The notes: generated by a model from the sequence alone, not told the origin. Shown: positions 43,592-53,231, numbered from the stretch's first letter. The stretch is 64,000 nt of DNA from Octadecabacter dasysiphoniae (GCF_021532615.1 NZ_JAKGAQ010000006.1:1-64000), one strand, 5' to 3'. A program made the numbers and translations.

Positions 43592-44848
43592 TCAACGCTC
43601 CTGCAACTGAGTGCGGTTGTTGTAGATGTTCATCACACCCGAAATCGCGAGGCTGAGCGCGAGGTAGAACGCAGCCATCAGCAGCATCCCCTCCAATTCT
43701 CGACCTGTTTGGTTGATCGTGATGCCGCCCAATGTCGAACGCACATCCATGTAGCCAACCGCAATCGCCAAGGACGAGTTCTTGGTTAGGTTCAGATACT
43801 GCGAAATCAGCGGCGGAATGATGACCCGCATGGCTTGGGGCAGAATGACAAGGTTCATCGTGCGGTTCGGGCGCAGGCCCAGCGCAAACGCGGCCTCGGA
43901 CTGGCCTTTGGAAATCGCAAGGATACCAGCGCGCACGATTTCCGCGATGAATGCACCTGTATAAAGGGACAAGGCCAGCCACAGCGCGATCAGCGAATTG
44001 CGCAGGTGAATGCCGTCAGTAAAGTTAAAGCCCTTGATATAAGGATACTGTAGCTGCGCACCCATCAAGAACATCACAACACCAACCGGAACAATCAAAA
44101 GCGCAAGCTGCTGATACCACGTGGTCGGGCGGACGCCGGTCGATTCCTGAACCACATCGGCGCGACGGCGTACAATGCGGATAACAAACAAGCTGACGAT
44201 CAGGATCACGCCAAGGATCACCCAGTTCATCACAGGGGACGCAAGAAACCCGTTTTCGAACACGATGCCGGGCACGTAGACACCACGGTTTGTCACCGCG
44301 ACGCTATCGGCCAGCATCATGCTGGCATCGCCACCGACTTTGAATTCACGCGGTTGCGGCATGCTTTCGGTCATCAGCGCGAAGATGGCGATGATCCACA
44401 ACAACAGCGGCACATTGCGAAAGCCTTCGACATAAACGGCCATCAGGCGGCTAACGATCCAGTTTTTCGATAGCCGCAAAACGCCGGCAATCACACCAAG
44501 GAACGTCGCAAGGACACAGCCCAGAAATGCAACAAGCATCGTGTTCAAGATACCGACAAATGCAGCGCGGCCGTGGGTCGACTGGGATGTATATTCAACA
44601 AGGCGCTGGTTAATGTCGTAACCCGCAGGCTGGGACAGGAACCCGAAGTCAAAATCTTTGCCCAGCGCGGACAGGTTCTGGATCGTGTTGTTCACGAGCC
44701 AATACAGACCTAACACAACCAGGATCATCGCAATCACTTGGATGGTAATCGACCGGTAGCGTGTATCGTAAATCAGTTGGCTTAGCTTAAAGCCTTTTTT
44801 CGGCGCGACATTGGGTGTCGACATCCGTGGATCATCTAGCATCGTCAT
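43592..44848 (-). CDS. aapQ: General L-amino-acid ABC transporter permease
   Basis: 418 residues from ATG 44848; a longer start at 44887 adds 13. Membrane helices include SITIQVIAMILVVLGLYWLV and the C-terminal permease core with the EAA-type loop KGQSEAAFALGLRPNRTMNLVILPQAM. Pairs with AapM. The aapM start is 1 nt after its stop, so translation is tightly linked. Confidence 0.92.
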   Translation of the reverse strand: MTMLDDPRMSTPNVAPKKGFKLSQLIYDTRYRSITIQVIAMILVVLGLYWLVNNTIQNLSALGKDFDFGFLSQPAGYDINQRLVEYTSQSTHGRAAFVGILNTMLVAFLGCVLATFLGVIAGVLRLSKNWIVSRLMAVYVEGFRNVPLLLWIIAIFALMTESMPQPREFKVGGDASMMLADSVAVTNRGVYVPGIVFENGFLASPVMNWVILGVILIVSLFVIRIVRRRADVVQESTGVRPTTWYQQLALLIVPVGVVMFLMGAQLQYPYIKGFNFTDGIHLRNSLIALWLALSLYTGAFIAEIVRAGILAISKGQSEAAFALGLRPNRTMNLVILPQAMRVIIPPLISQYLNLTKNSSLAIAVGYMDVRSTLGGITINQTGRELEGMLLMAAFYLALSLAISGVMNIYNNRTQLQER

Positions 44849-44948
44849 CTGCAAAATCCCTCGCCCTGTCAGGCAATTTGAAAACATCCATGGGCCGGTT
44901 TTCCGACCTCCCGTGCTTTCAGTTTTTTTCTTGGAGGTTAGGTACGCG

Positions 44949-44978
44949 AAAGGGCGCGATCCGAAAATCGCGCCCTTT
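44949..44978 (-). terminator. Strong intercistronic hairpin between aapJ and aapQ
   Basis: A 12-bp perfect stem AAAGGGCGCGAT / ATCGCGCCCTTT with a 6-nt loop, 10 nt after the aapJ stop. No T-run follows, so it is more likely an attenuator or mRNA-stabilising hairpin that keeps the binding protein more abundant than the permeases. Confidence 0.75.
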
Positions 44979-44987
44979 GCTTAGTGT

Positions 44988-46004
44988 TTAGCGGAACGGT
45001 GGGGAGTAGATCAGACCACCTTCGGTCCACATGGCGTTCAGGCCACGTGCAAGACCGATTGGTGTGTTCTCACCAATGTTCTTTTCAAACAGCTCACCGT
45101 AGTTGCCGCCAGCCATGATTGCTTTCATGGCCCAGTCAGCGTCGAGACCGAGCATCGCGCCCAGTTCGCCTTCGGTACCCAAGAGACGGTTGATCTCTGG
45201 GTTGTTTGTACCAGCAGACAGTTCTGCGATGTTTGCAGATGTCACACCCAGCTCTTCAGCTGTGATCAGTGCGTTCAGTGTCCAACGTGCAACGTCAGCC
45301 CATTCGTTGTCGCCGTGGCGAACAAGTGGACCGAGTGGCTCTTTGGAAACGATTTCTGGCAGCAGAACGTGGTCGCCAGGTGCTTCGAACGTCGCACGTG
45401 TCGCAGCCAGACCGGATGCGTCAGTTGTGTAAACGTCACATGCGCCAGCAAGGTACTGCTGCTGTGCTTCTGCGTTGGTTTCGATTGGCACTGGCTCATA
45501 AGAGATGTTGTTGGAACGGAAGTAATCCGCCAAGTTCAGCTCTGTTGTTGTGCCTGTCTGAATGCAGACAGTTGCGCCGTCGAGGTCTTTCGCAGAGGAA
45601 ACGCCCAAATCGCGTGGAACCATGAAGCCTTGGCCGTCATAGTAGTTAACGCCAACGAATTCGAACTTCAGGTCGACGTCGCGGGAGAATGTCCATGTGG
45701 TGTTACGTGCCAGCAGGTCGATCTCGCCGGAAGCGAGCGCTGTGAAACGCGTCTGGCCAGTTGTTGTAACGAATTCAACAGCCATTGGGTCACCAAGAAC
45801 AGCAGCGGCAACAGCGCGGCATACGCCAACGTCGAAACCACCCCAAACGCCATTGGCGTCAGGTACAGCAAAACCGGTCAAGCCAGTTGTTACACCACAG
45901 TTCAATGTGCCGCGGGCTTTGACGTCGTCAAGCGTGCCAGCAGCAGCAGCACCGGCAGCCAGACCAGCAATGGTCAGCGCGCCGAGGAATACTGATTTTT
46001 TCAT
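44988..46004 (-). CDS. aapJ: General L-amino-acid ABC transporter substrate-binding protein
   Basis: 338 residues. A clear Sec signal peptide (about 1-22, ends AAA). DVKARGTLNCGVTTGLTGFAVPD starts the SBP_bac_3 domain, and later come the hinge and ligand residues in TTGQTRFTALASGEIDLLARNTTW. A periplasmic receptor for the AapQMP importer. First gene of the operon; followed by a hairpin at 44949-44978. Confidence 0.94.
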   Translation of the reverse strand: MKKSVFLGALTIAGLAAGAAAAGTLDDVKARGTLNCGVTTGLTGFAVPDANGVWGGFDVGVCRAVAAAVLGDPMAVEFVTTTGQTRFTALASGEIDLLARNTTWTFSRDVDLKFEFVGVNYYDGQGFMVPRDLGVSSAKDLDGATVCIQTGTTTELNLADYFRSNNISYEPVPIETNAEAQQQYLAGACDVYTTDASGLAATRATFEAPGDHVLLPEIVSKEPLGPLVRHGDNEWADVARWTLNALITAEELGVTSANIAELSAGTNNPEINRLLGTEGELGAMLGLDADWAMKAIMAGGNYGELFEKNIGENTPIGLARGLNAMWTEGGLIYSPPFR

Positions 46005-46055
46005 TTAAGATACCTCTTCCTGAGTTTCCCCGCGTGAGCCGCAGGGATTTTTTGT

Positions 46056-46071
46056 TTGTCCTAACGGACAA
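46056..46071. promoter_or_regulatory. Candidate operator upstream of aapJ
   Basis: Palindrome TTGTCC-TAAC-GGACAA in the 205-bp region upstream of aapJ, about 52 bp before its start. It could be an operator or a leader hairpin. No regulator is encoded nearby to support a guess. Confidence 0.35.
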
Positions 46072-46209
46072 GTAGATACAACGCAGGGGATTCCTGCGCG
46101 ACGTTCGTAGAGTGGGAGGAATCAGTCCTGTAGGTCAAGGGGCGCTTTCCCAAATTCTCCAGAAATCATGAGGTTTTTTGCTAAGTAACGGCCGCGTTTC
46201 GCAGTCAAT

Positions 46210-46932
46210 TTACCTGTCTGTCGCAATCTTCGCCATAAAGTAGAAATCTGCAGCATGGTTGAAAGCCAAGCGTTTGACTTCTGCGGCTTGCTGCGCATCT
46301 TCATCAACGCCCCATTGTTCGGCCTGCCAGGTCTCATCGATCCGCGACAGTTCCCAGGCGTGTTGGGCCGAAAGGCGACGTTGCGTCACTCCGAGCGCGA
46401 GAACCAGTGAACCGGACATCGCAATGAGGTCATGCAGCGCCGCCATTTCAAATTCAGTGGCGTCAAACAGTGGTTTTTGCAGCGCCGAAAGGGCGTTTTC
46501 GTCTTGGGCAACCGGCATGATTCCGACTGTTGTGACCAACCGCGCGCCAAAGGTGTCTGCGGCCCACTCCAAAAGCGGATCCCAGCCCGCCTTTTGACGG
46601 CTTACCAGCCCCGCAGGGCTGTCGGCGCGATAGCACAGCAGATCACTTGCAGCGTATGCGCCCAACATGGCCGCAACATCGCCAAATTGGGTCGCGACCT
46701 TATCGATCGCGGCGTTGGCGGAACGTGTGAACGGCATGACAGTCGGGTCAATCTGCCCATCAACCAGTGCCCATTCATCGGCAATCGCCTGCGCCATTTC
46801 TTGGGTTGGCACGATCATCGCTGCCTTCGCAGGGGTTTTGACAGCGCTATCATCGAGGCGAATTCCGAATCCGTCACCGTCTGGCACGGCAGTTACATCC
46901 GTCCAGAACCTCTTTGCCGCCCAAGCGCTCAT
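46210..46932 (-). CDS. ATP12-family F1-ATPase assembly chaperone
   Basis: 240 residues. AAKRFWTDVTAVPDGDGFGIRLDDSAVKTPAK is the characteristic ATP12 N-terminus, and the SDLLCYRADSP motif follows. ATP12 homologues of alphaproteobacteria help assemble F1 alpha subunits. It overlaps the start-side of the pseudouridine synthase gene by 4 nt, forming a co-directional set down from crcB. Confidence 0.9.
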   Translation of the reverse strand: MSAWAAKRFWTDVTAVPDGDGFGIRLDDSAVKTPAKAAMIVPTQEMAQAIADEWALVDGQIDPTVMPFTRSANAAIDKVATQFGDVAAMLGAYAASDLLCYRADSPAGLVSRQKAGWDPLLEWAADTFGARLVTTVGIMPVAQDENALSALQKPLFDATEFEMAALHDLIAMSGSLVLALGVTQRRLSAQHAWELSRIDETWQAEQWGVDEDAQQAAEVKRLAFNHAADFYFMAKIATDR

Positions 46933-47972
46933 AGCAGGCCGTCGAACGGATTGTCGGGCGCGTGGTTTTCAGCCCAGCCAAAGAAGCTCCATGAATTTTC
47001 CATGTGTGGCGGCAGCGATGCCTTGATCCACAGTTCTTTGCCCGTTTCGGGGTGTTCAATCCGCAATGATCGCGCGTGAAGGTGTAATTTACGCCCGATT
47101 TCTTCGCCCATGCCAGCACCCCAACCATCACCGGGGTTATCCTGCACCGAGGCCGTTCCGTATTTGCCATCGCCAATAATCGGGTGCCCGATCTCTGCCA
47201 TGTGGGCGCGCAGTTGGTGGGTGCGGCCTGTTACGGGGGTCATGGCGACCCATGCAGTGCGATCCGCCAGCGACGTCAACACAGTGTAGTTCGTCAACGC
47301 GCGCTTGGCGCCGAAGGTTTTGTCGACGTCTTTGGGATGCACACATTTCATCCGCTCGTTATCGCCCTTGGCGCCGTGCCCGCCCTGTTTCACAAGCCCG
47401 TATTTGATCGACCCGAGTTTGGGGATCGGCACGCCAGCAACCAGCGCCCAGTAGATTTTTTCGGTGTTGCGGTGGCGGAACGCCTCCGTCAGGGATTTGG
47501 CGGCCATACGCGTGCGCGCGAGGATCAGGACACCGGATGTGTCCTTGTCCAAACGGTGCACCAAGCGGGGCTTTTCGTCATAGCCAAACTTCAACGCCTC
47601 AGCGAAGCCATCCACGTGGCGCAACTGCTTGCTTCCGCCTTGTGTGGGCAATCCGGCGGGCTTGTTCAGGGCGATCACGTGGTCGTCTTTGTAGATCACG
47701 CAGCCTTGGATCAGCTCAATGTCCGACTTCTTCATGTCGCGCGGGCGGTTGTCCACCTCGTCCGCGTCAGGCAGCGGTGGGATGCGCACGGATTGGCCAA
47801 CCTCAACCCGCGTGTTGGATTTCACGCGGCCACCATCAACGCGGACTTCGCCCTTGCGGCACATCTTTTCGATGCCGCCCTGTTGCAGATGCGGGAAACG
47901 GCGTTTCATCCAGCGATCAAGGCGTTGATCGCCCTCATCAGGGCCGATTGTCAGATTTTGAACGCGGCTCAT
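46929..47972 (-). CDS. RluA-family pseudouridine synthase
   Basis: 347 residues. An N-terminal S4 domain (RLDRWMKRRFPHLQQGGIEKMCRKGEVRVDG) and a catalytic domain with the Asp of RLDKDTSGVLILA, then GRTHQLRAHMAEIGHPI. This layout is of the RluC/RluD type, modifying large-subunit rRNA. The exact site cannot be read from the sequence. Overlaps crcB by 4 nt. Confidence 0.9.
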   Translation of the reverse strand: MSRVQNLTIGPDEGDQRLDRWMKRRFPHLQQGGIEKMCRKGEVRVDGGRVKSNTRVEVGQSVRIPPLPDADEVDNRPRDMKKSDIELIQGCVIYKDDHVIALNKPAGLPTQGGSKQLRHVDGFAEALKFGYDEKPRLVHRLDKDTSGVLILARTRMAAKSLTEAFRHRNTEKIYWALVAGVPIPKLGSIKYGLVKQGGHGAKGDNERMKCVHPKDVDKTFGAKRALTNYTVLTSLADRTAWVAMTPVTGRTHQLRAHMAEIGHPIIGDGKYGTASVQDNPGDGWGAGMGEEIGRKLHLHARSLRIEHPETGKELWIKASLPPHMENSWSFFGWAENHAPDNPFDGLL

Positions 47973-48343
47973 GCCAGCAGTCCTCTCATGATAAATATCC
48001 CCGCGATCAGCGCGGCGATGGATAGAACAACGGACAAGCCAACGTATAGGGCCGCTTGCCCGACCTCACCGCGTTCAAATAATGTATATGCCTCAAGCGA
48101 AAACGCCGAGAACGTGGTGAAACCGCCCAAGATTCCCGTCATCAAGAACGGGTTGAAATGCGACAGCATCTTTTGGCCGAGATACACGACGACCAGCCCC
48201 ATCAGGAACGACCCGATCACATTGACGGCCAAAACACCTATCGGAAATCCACCACCCGGACGGAAGAACGCCACACCCACGCCGTAGCGGGCTGCGGCGC
48301 CAATGGCACCGCCAAGGGCGACCTGAAGAACGGTTGGTATCAT
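47969..48343 (-). CDS. crcB: Fluoride exporter CrcB
   Basis: 124 residues, four TM helices. GGAIGAAARYG, NVIGSFLMG and GFTTFSAFS carry the conserved Asn and Phe-box residues of Fluc channels. It exports fluoride as a dual-topology dimer. No fluoride riboswitch is visible upstream (48344-48373 is too short, and rarA lies beyond). Confidence 0.92.
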   Translation of the reverse strand: MIPTVLQVALGGAIGAAARYGVGVAFFRPGGGFPIGVLAVNVIGSFLMGLVVVYLGQKMLSHFNPFLMTGILGGFTTFSAFSLEAYTLFERGEVGQAALYVGLSVVLSIAALIAGIFIMRGLLA

Positions 48344-48373
48344 GGGCGCGTCATATGCTTATAGGGTGCGGAG

Positions 48374-49687
48374 TCAACCGTTCCGCTTGGTGCGCAATTT
48401 GACAAAGTAATCGACTCGTTTCTTGAGTTCACGTTCAAACCCGCGATCGACCGGCGTGTAATAGACGCCACGTTTCATACCATCGGGGAAATAATTGGCC
48501 CCGCTGAACCCGTCTTCGGCGTCGTGATCATAGGCGTAGCCATCGCCATATCCGATGTCCTTCATCAGCGATGTCGGTGCGTTCAGGATATGTTTGGGCG
48601 GCGGTTCGGACCCTGTTTGCGCCGCCGCGTTCATCGCCGCTTTGTAGGCCACATAAACCGCGTTCGATTTCGGGGCGAGCGCGATGTAAGTCAGCGCCTG
48701 CGCCAAGGCCAATTCGCCTTCGGGGCTGCCCAATCGTTCGTAGGTTTGCCATGCTTGCAGGCACACATGCTGCGCCTGCGGATCGGCCAGCCCGATGTCT
48801 TCGACGGCCATGCGGGTGATGCGGCGGGCCAGAAACCGCGGGTCTTCACCCCCCTTTAGCATCCGCGCAAACCAGTACAGCGCGGCGTCAGGATCAGACC
48901 CACGCACGGATTTGTGCAGCGCGCTGATGAGGTTGTAATGTTCATCGCCGAATTTGTCGTAGCGCGCGGCGCGTTTCATCAGACGGGTTGTGAGGGCGTC
49001 AGTATCGAGCTTTCCGTCCACCTTCCACGCGGCCACCTGTTCGATCAGGTTCAGCAACGCGCGCCCGTCCCCGTCGGCCATTTCCAACAGGTTTTCACGG
49101 GCCGGACCATCAAGCGGCAGTTTGCGCGCCAGTTCCTTTTCGGCACGCTGCGCAAGGCGTTCGAGGTCTTTGAGGTCAAGCCGTTCGAGGACCAAAACCT
49201 GAGAGCGGGAGAGCACAGCGGCGTTCAGCTCAAAGCTCGGGTTTTCGGTGGTGGCCCCGACCAACAGAATTGTGCCGTCTTCCATGTGGGGCAAAAACCC
49301 GTCTTGCTGGGCCTTGTTGAAACGGTGGATTTCATCGACGAAAAGCAACGTGCCTTTGCCATTGGCGCGGCGTATCTTTGCGGCCTCGAAGACTTTGCGC
49401 AAATCCGGCACGCCGGTAAAAATCGCGCTGATCTGGATAAAATGCAGATCGGTTTCATCCGCCAGAAGCCGCGCGATGGTGGTTTTGCCAACACCGGGCG
49501 GCCCCCAAAAGATCAGGGACGACAATGAACCGGATGCCAACATCACGCCTAGGGGGGCTTCGGGGCCAAGGACCTGTTCCTGCCCGATCACGTCGCCCAA
49601 GGTGCGCGGGCGCAAACGATCCGCCAAAGGGCGGGGCGCGGTATCGGGCACTGTTGCGCCAGTATCAAATAGATCAGCCATAGGCAC
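48374..49687 (-). CDS. rarA: Replication-associated recombination protein RarA
   Basis: 437 residues, AAA+ ATPase of the RarA/MgsA/WRNIP1 family. Walker A GPPGVGKTT, Walker B LLFVDEIHRFNKAQQD and sensor 1 GATTENPSFELN, followed by the conserved C-terminal GSDPDAALYWFARML and ARRITRMAVEDIGLADP. It acts at stalled forks. Next gene crcB follows after 30 nt. Confidence 0.94.
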   Translation of the reverse strand: MPMADLFDTGATVPDTAPRPLADRLRPRTLGDVIGQEQVLGPEAPLGVMLASGSLSSLIFWGPPGVGKTTIARLLADETDLHFIQISAIFTGVPDLRKVFEAAKIRRANGKGTLLFVDEIHRFNKAQQDGFLPHMEDGTILLVGATTENPSFELNAAVLSRSQVLVLERLDLKDLERLAQRAEKELARKLPLDGPARENLLEMADGDGRALLNLIEQVAAWKVDGKLDTDALTTRLMKRAARYDKFGDEHYNLISALHKSVRGSDPDAALYWFARMLKGGEDPRFLARRITRMAVEDIGLADPQAQHVCLQAWQTYERLGSPEGELALAQALTYIALAPKSNAVYVAYKAAMNAAAQTGSEPPPKHILNAPTSLMKDIGYGDGYAYDHDAEDGFSGANYFPDGMKRGVYYTPVDRGFERELKKRVDYFVKLRTKRNG

Positions 49688-49713
49688 AGGTTACGCCTGC
49701 GGCGCGCGGTGTA

Positions 49714-50301
49714 CTAGTGCAGCTGGCTGCCAAAGTTGATCCAGACGGCCTGATAGTCGGTGCCGCCCATGTACATGTTGCGCCCTGCGGCATCCATCTC
49801 GAGGCGACACCGGCCCGCCCAGCGGTTCCAGTTGGAAGGCAACAGCGCAATCATCCGCCCGATCCCTTCGGCGCGGGTGGTGCGCAGCATTTCCATCACC
49901 AGCCGCATCCGCACCTTTTGGCGCAGCGCGGCCGGAAGATCAGAGACAATAAAGCCCCGCGTGACTTCCCATGTGGCTTCATCCACGGGCGCAGCATCGT
50001 ACAACAAATCTGTCGGGATCGTATCCAAAAGACCGTTTTGCGCATCACGGATCATGTAGGAATAGATCCCGCACCGTGCAGTGGTGGGGGTAAGGCGCAC
50101 ACCTGCGTAAACGCGGCCCGCTTCGTGGACAGCGATCCAGCGCGATTGGGGCGTGTCGTATTGATCATATTCCATACCCATCGTTTGGGGCAGATCCCAT
50201 TGATTATTCAGGATAAAAGCATCACGCCGGGCCCGAAGGATATTGGCGAAAAGTTCGCCATGGTTGTGTAGGTTGGCAAACGAAAGGGAAGCAGACTCCA
50301 T
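49714..50301 (-). CDS. luxI: Acyl-homoserine-lactone synthase (LuxI type)
   Basis: 195 residues from ATG 50301, chosen because GGAGG lies 5 nt upstream. Conserved autoinducer-synthase residues are visible: RARRDAFI with Phe 29, Trp 35 in NNQWDLP, the E-x-D-x-x-D run in MEYDQYDTP (44, 46, 49), Arg 69 in GVRL and WEVTRGF (111-117). It should make a homoserine-lactone signal; acyl chain length cannot be read. It follows luxR on the same strand after 53 nt. Confidence 0.9.
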   Translation of the reverse strand: MESASLSFANLHNHGELFANILRARRDAFILNNQWDLPQTMGMEYDQYDTPQSRWIAVHEAGRVYAGVRLTPTTARCGIYSYMIRDAQNGLLDTIPTDLLYDAAPVDEATWEVTRGFIVSDLPAALRQKVRMRLVMEMLRTTRAEGIGRMIALLPSNWNRWAGRCRLEMDAAGRNMYMGGTDYQAVWINFGSQLH

Positions 50302-50354
50302 TGGTCCTCCAGGGTTCCGGCGCAGCGGCCCCAAGTTCGACGCATAAGGGTGAA

Positions 50355-50966
50355 TCAAATAAGCCGGTAATCCTTTGCCCGCTGGATGGCTTCGGCGGTG
50401 GTGCGCGCAAGAAGGCTTGAGCGCGCAGATGCGAGCCGCGCCTTAAACGCACTTTCCGAAATGTTCAGCTTGGCGGCAGCGGCAGCATACCGATCCCCCT
50501 CAGCGACGCACCTGAGCGCTTCGGCCTGAGCGGCAGTTAAGGTTGTAGGGGGTTCGGTGGTGTTGTGCAGATCGTTCGCCAAAGCCGCAAAAGCGGCGAT
50601 TTCTGGCGCGGTGAATTCACGGTCGCTCCGCGAGGCGGATGCGATTGTCCGAGAGCTCATTTCGCCGATGGATACGGCCAAACCAAAGTTCATTCCGTAG
50701 GCCTTCGCCTGCCCTAGAATGTTGAGCGGATCGAGCTGTTCAATCTCGCTCCACCGCGTGGTTCCGACCTCACTAAACCCCCAGGCAATGATCGGATCAC
50801 GCAGCGCATACGCTTCTTCTGTGTAGGTGTCTGTCCAACCTTTTGGATAGGTTTGGTGGTGCAGCATTGGCAGGGCAAATCGGATATGAAGCGCATAAAA
50901 GAACCCCTCGGGCGCCAAGTGCGACATACGCGAAGTCTGCAAGTCGATACGGCTGCGGACGGACAT
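50355..50966 (-). CDS. luxR: LuxR-type autoinducer-binding regulator (short)
   Basis: 203 residues. An autoinducer-binding domain (about 1-140, FALPMLHHQTYPKGWTDTY, RDPIIAWGF) and a C-terminal HTH (LTAAQAEALRCVAEGDRYAAAAAKLNIS then SAFKARLASARSSLLA). It is shorter than canonical LuxR, near 240, and the HTH has several Ala substitutions at usually conserved places. It is the upstream partner of luxI. No lux-box palindrome is seen in the 60 bp upstream. Confidence 0.85.
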   Translation of the reverse strand: MSVRSRIDLQTSRMSHLAPEGFFYALHIRFALPMLHHQTYPKGWTDTYTEEAYALRDPIIAWGFSEVGTTRWSEIEQLDPLNILGQAKAYGMNFGLAVSIGEMSSRTIASASRSDREFTAPEIAAFAALANDLHNTTEPPTTLTAAQAEALRCVAEGDRYAAAAAKLNISESAFKARLASARSSLLARTTAEAIQRAKDYRLI

Positions 50967-51042
50967 AAGGTGTTCAAACTCTTGATAATTTTAATCAACC
51001 CTTACGTGCATACCTCGATTCGTTAACCCGTCAAAATAGAAA

Positions 51043-51072
51043 AAGCCCGACCATGGAATGGCCGGGCTTTGT
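51043..51072 (-). terminator. Intrinsic terminator after rplQ
   Basis: A minus-strand stem AAAGCCCGGCCAT / ATGGTCGGGCTTT with a small loop, followed by TTTTTC. It ends the alpha ribosomal operon and separates it from luxR. Confidence 0.88.
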
Positions 51073-51092
51073 CCGTGATAAATTTGGGTCGC

Positions 51093-51512
51093 TTATGCGT
51101 CGGCTGCTTCTTCTGCGGCCAGGCGGGCTTTGTCGCCAGCGCCTTTTGCATCAACGTCGCGGTCGACGAATTCGATGATCGCCATTGGCGCCATGTCACC
51201 GTAGCGGAAACCGGCCTTGAGGACGCGCACATAACCACCTTGGCGGTCTTTGTAACGTGGGCCGAGGATGTCGAACAATTTCGCGACATACTTGTCCTGC
51301 TTGAGCTGCGCGTTGGCCTGACGACGGGCGTGAAGATCGCCGCGTTTCGCCAGTGTGATCATCTTTTCGATGATCGGGCGCAGTTCTTTTGCTTTTGGCA
51401 ATGTTGTTTTGATTTGCTCATGTTCGATGAGCGAGCCGGCCATGTTGGCCCACAACGCCTTACGGTGTTCGTGGGTGCGGTTCAGGCGGCGGTAACCTCG
51501 TGCGTGACGCAT
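51093..51512 (-). CDS. rplQ: 50S ribosomal protein L17
   Basis: 139 residues, [20 protein letters not shown] then the conserved [19 protein letters not shown]. Last gene of the alpha operon, followed by a terminator. A 185-bp spacer with five 11-bp repeats lies between it and rpoA. Confidence 0.97.
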   Translation of the reverse strand: MRHARGYRRLNRTHEHRKALWANMAGSLIEHEQIKTTLPKAKELRPIIEKMITLAKRGDLHARRQANAQLKQDKYVAKLFDILGPRYKDRQGGYVRVLKAGFRYGDMAPMAIIEFVDRDVDAKGAGDKARLAAEEAADA

Positions 51513-51611
51513 GATTTAAGTCTCCATTATGTATTAGGATGGGCCGATGCGATGCGTGTCGCTGGCTCCGTTATTGGGGCGTTATTGCCCGGGGTCTTTG
51601 CCGGATAACCC

Positions 51612-51666
51612 GATATGGGTCTGGTATGGTTCCAGTATGGGTCCGGTATGGGTGGAATACGGGTCG
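51612..51666. repeat. Five tandem 11-bp repeats between rpoA and rplQ
   Basis: Consensus GGTATGGGTCC, five adjoining units with one to three differences each, exactly 55 bp. It lies between rpoA and rplQ, inside what is normally a continuous transcript. The 11-bp phase could put identical bases on one face of DNA. Function unknown. Confidence 0.75.
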
Positions 51667-51697
51667 CCGCGATCAGATCACGGCAACCCATTGATCA

Positions 51698-52714
51698 TTA
51701 GAAAGAATCTTCAAATTTCTTCGCAAGATCCTCGATGTTGTCCGGTGGCCAGTCCTCAACGTCCATGCCGAGGTGCAGACCCATGCCTGACAAGACTTCT
51801 TTGATCTCGTTCAGGGATTTACGGCCAAAGTTCGGAGTGCGCAGCATTTCTGCTTCGGTCTTCTGAATGAGATCGCCGATATACACTATATTGTCGTTCT
51901 TCAGGCAGTTTGCGGACCGTACGGAGAGTTCCAACTCGTCGACCTTCTTGAGGAGGAGCGGGTTGAATTCCAGACCGTCGTCGTCATTCGCTGCTTGTGC
52001 GGACTCAGGCTCATCGAAGTTGACGAAGATGGACAGCTGGTCTTGCAGAATGCGTGCGGCGAAAGCCACGGCGTCATCCGGCGTGATGGACCCGTCTGTT
52101 TCCACTTTCATGGTCAGCTTGTCATAATCCAGAACCTGACCTTCGCGTGTCGGCTGAACGTCATAGCTGACTTTCTTGACCGGCGAATAGATCGCGTCGA
52201 TGGCCATCATGCCGATGGGCGCATCTTCTGGCTTGTTTTTGTCTGCGGACACATAGCCGTTGCCGGTGTTCACAGTCAGTTCCATGTACAGATCAGCGCC
52301 GTCATCGAGGTGACACAGCACGTGGTCTTTGTTCAGGATTTCTATGCCAGCAGATTCAGAGATGTCACCAGCCGTAACAACGCCGGGGCCTTTGGCTTGC
52401 ACTTGCAAACGCTTCGGGCCTTCGACTTCCATACGGATCGCAACGCCTTTGAGGTTCAGAACAACGTCTGTGACGTCTTCGCGCACACCAGAGATGCTTG
52501 AGAATTCGTGCAGCACGTTGTCGATCTGAACGGCCGTGATTGCAGCACCCTGAAGGGAGCTCATCAAAATGCGGCGCAGTGCATTGCCCAGCGTAAGGCC
52601 GAAGCCACGCTCGAGCGGTTCGGCAACAACAGTGGCCTGACGTGCCGGATCATTGCCCGGTTTCACGTCCAATTGTGTCGGCTTGATCAGTTCAGCCCAG
52701 TTCTTGTGGATCAT
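51698..52714 (-). CDS. rpoA: RNA polymerase alpha subunit
   Basis: 338 residues from ATG 52714, with GGAGGG 5 nt upstream. The N-terminal assembly domain ([23 protein letters not shown]) and C-terminal alphaCTD ([27 protein letters not shown], then LNEIKEVL) are complete. Between rpsK and rplQ as in the standard alpha operon. Confidence 0.97.
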   Translation of the reverse strand: MIHKNWAELIKPTQLDVKPGNDPARQATVVAEPLERGFGLTLGNALRRILMSSLQGAAITAVQIDNVLHEFSSISGVREDVTDVVLNLKGVAIRMEVEGPKRLQVQAKGPGVVTAGDISESAGIEILNKDHVLCHLDDGADLYMELTVNTGNGYVSADKNKPEDAPIGMMAIDAIYSPVKKVSYDVQPTREGQVLDYDKLTMKVETDGSITPDDAVAFAARILQDQLSIFVNFDEPESAQAANDDDGLEFNPLLLKKVDELELSVRSANCLKNDNIVYIGDLIQKTEAEMLRTPNFGRKSLNEIKEVLSGMGLHLGMDVEDWPPDNIEDLAKKFEDSF

Positions 52715-52826
52715 AAGTCCCTCCATTCCAGTTTGCCTTCATGTCCAAAAGGCAAACGCCCGAGGTTAAAATGACGGATTGGGGCCGTGGTTCTGCAACC
52801 ACGGACCCCAAGGCGTTTTGGATCGA

Positions 52827-53216
52827 TTAGACGCGGCGGCGCTTTGGTGGGCGGCAGCCGTTGTGTGCCATAGGCGTCACGTCGCGGATGGACGTGATGT
52901 TGAAACCAACAGCAGCCAATGCGCGCAGTGCGGATTCACGACCGGAGCCAGGGCCCTGCACTTCGACTTCGAGCGTCTTGACGCCGTGGTCTTGTGCTTT
53001 CTTACCCGCATCTTCCGCAGCCATCTGAGCGGCGTAAGGTGTGGATTTACGAGAGCCCTTGAAGCCCATTGTACCAGCGGACGACCATGCGATCGCGTTG
53101 CCCTGTACGTCGGAAATCAGGATTTTTGTGTTGTTGAAAGAAGAATTCACGTGAGCAACGCCAGCGGCGATGTTCTTGGAGACCTTCTTCTTGGTGCGTT
53201 TAGGATCGCGTGCCAT
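52827..53216 (-). CDS. rpsK: 30S ribosomal protein S11
   Basis: 129 residues; complete S11 with [15 protein letters not shown] start ([17 protein letters not shown]), [17 protein letters not shown] and the C-terminal [11 protein letters not shown]. Part of the alpha operon. Confidence 0.98.
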   Translation of the reverse strand: MARDPKRTKKKVSKNIAAGVAHVNSSFNNTKILISDVQGNAIAWSSAGTMGFKGSRKSTPYAAQMAAEDAGKKAQDHGVKTLEVEVQGPGSGRESALRALAAVGFNITSIRDVTPMAHNGCRPPKRRRV

Positions 53217-53231
53217 CAGTTAAGCCCTCCC

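Noticed and set aside
48344..48373. Fluoride riboswitch upstream of crcB
   Set aside because: The gap to rarA is only about 30 bp, too short for the riboswitch, and no such fold is seen.
51547..51804. 85-residue plus-strand frame across the rpoA-rplQ gap
   Set aside because: It is made of the 11-bp repeats and the antisense of rpoA. No family pattern.
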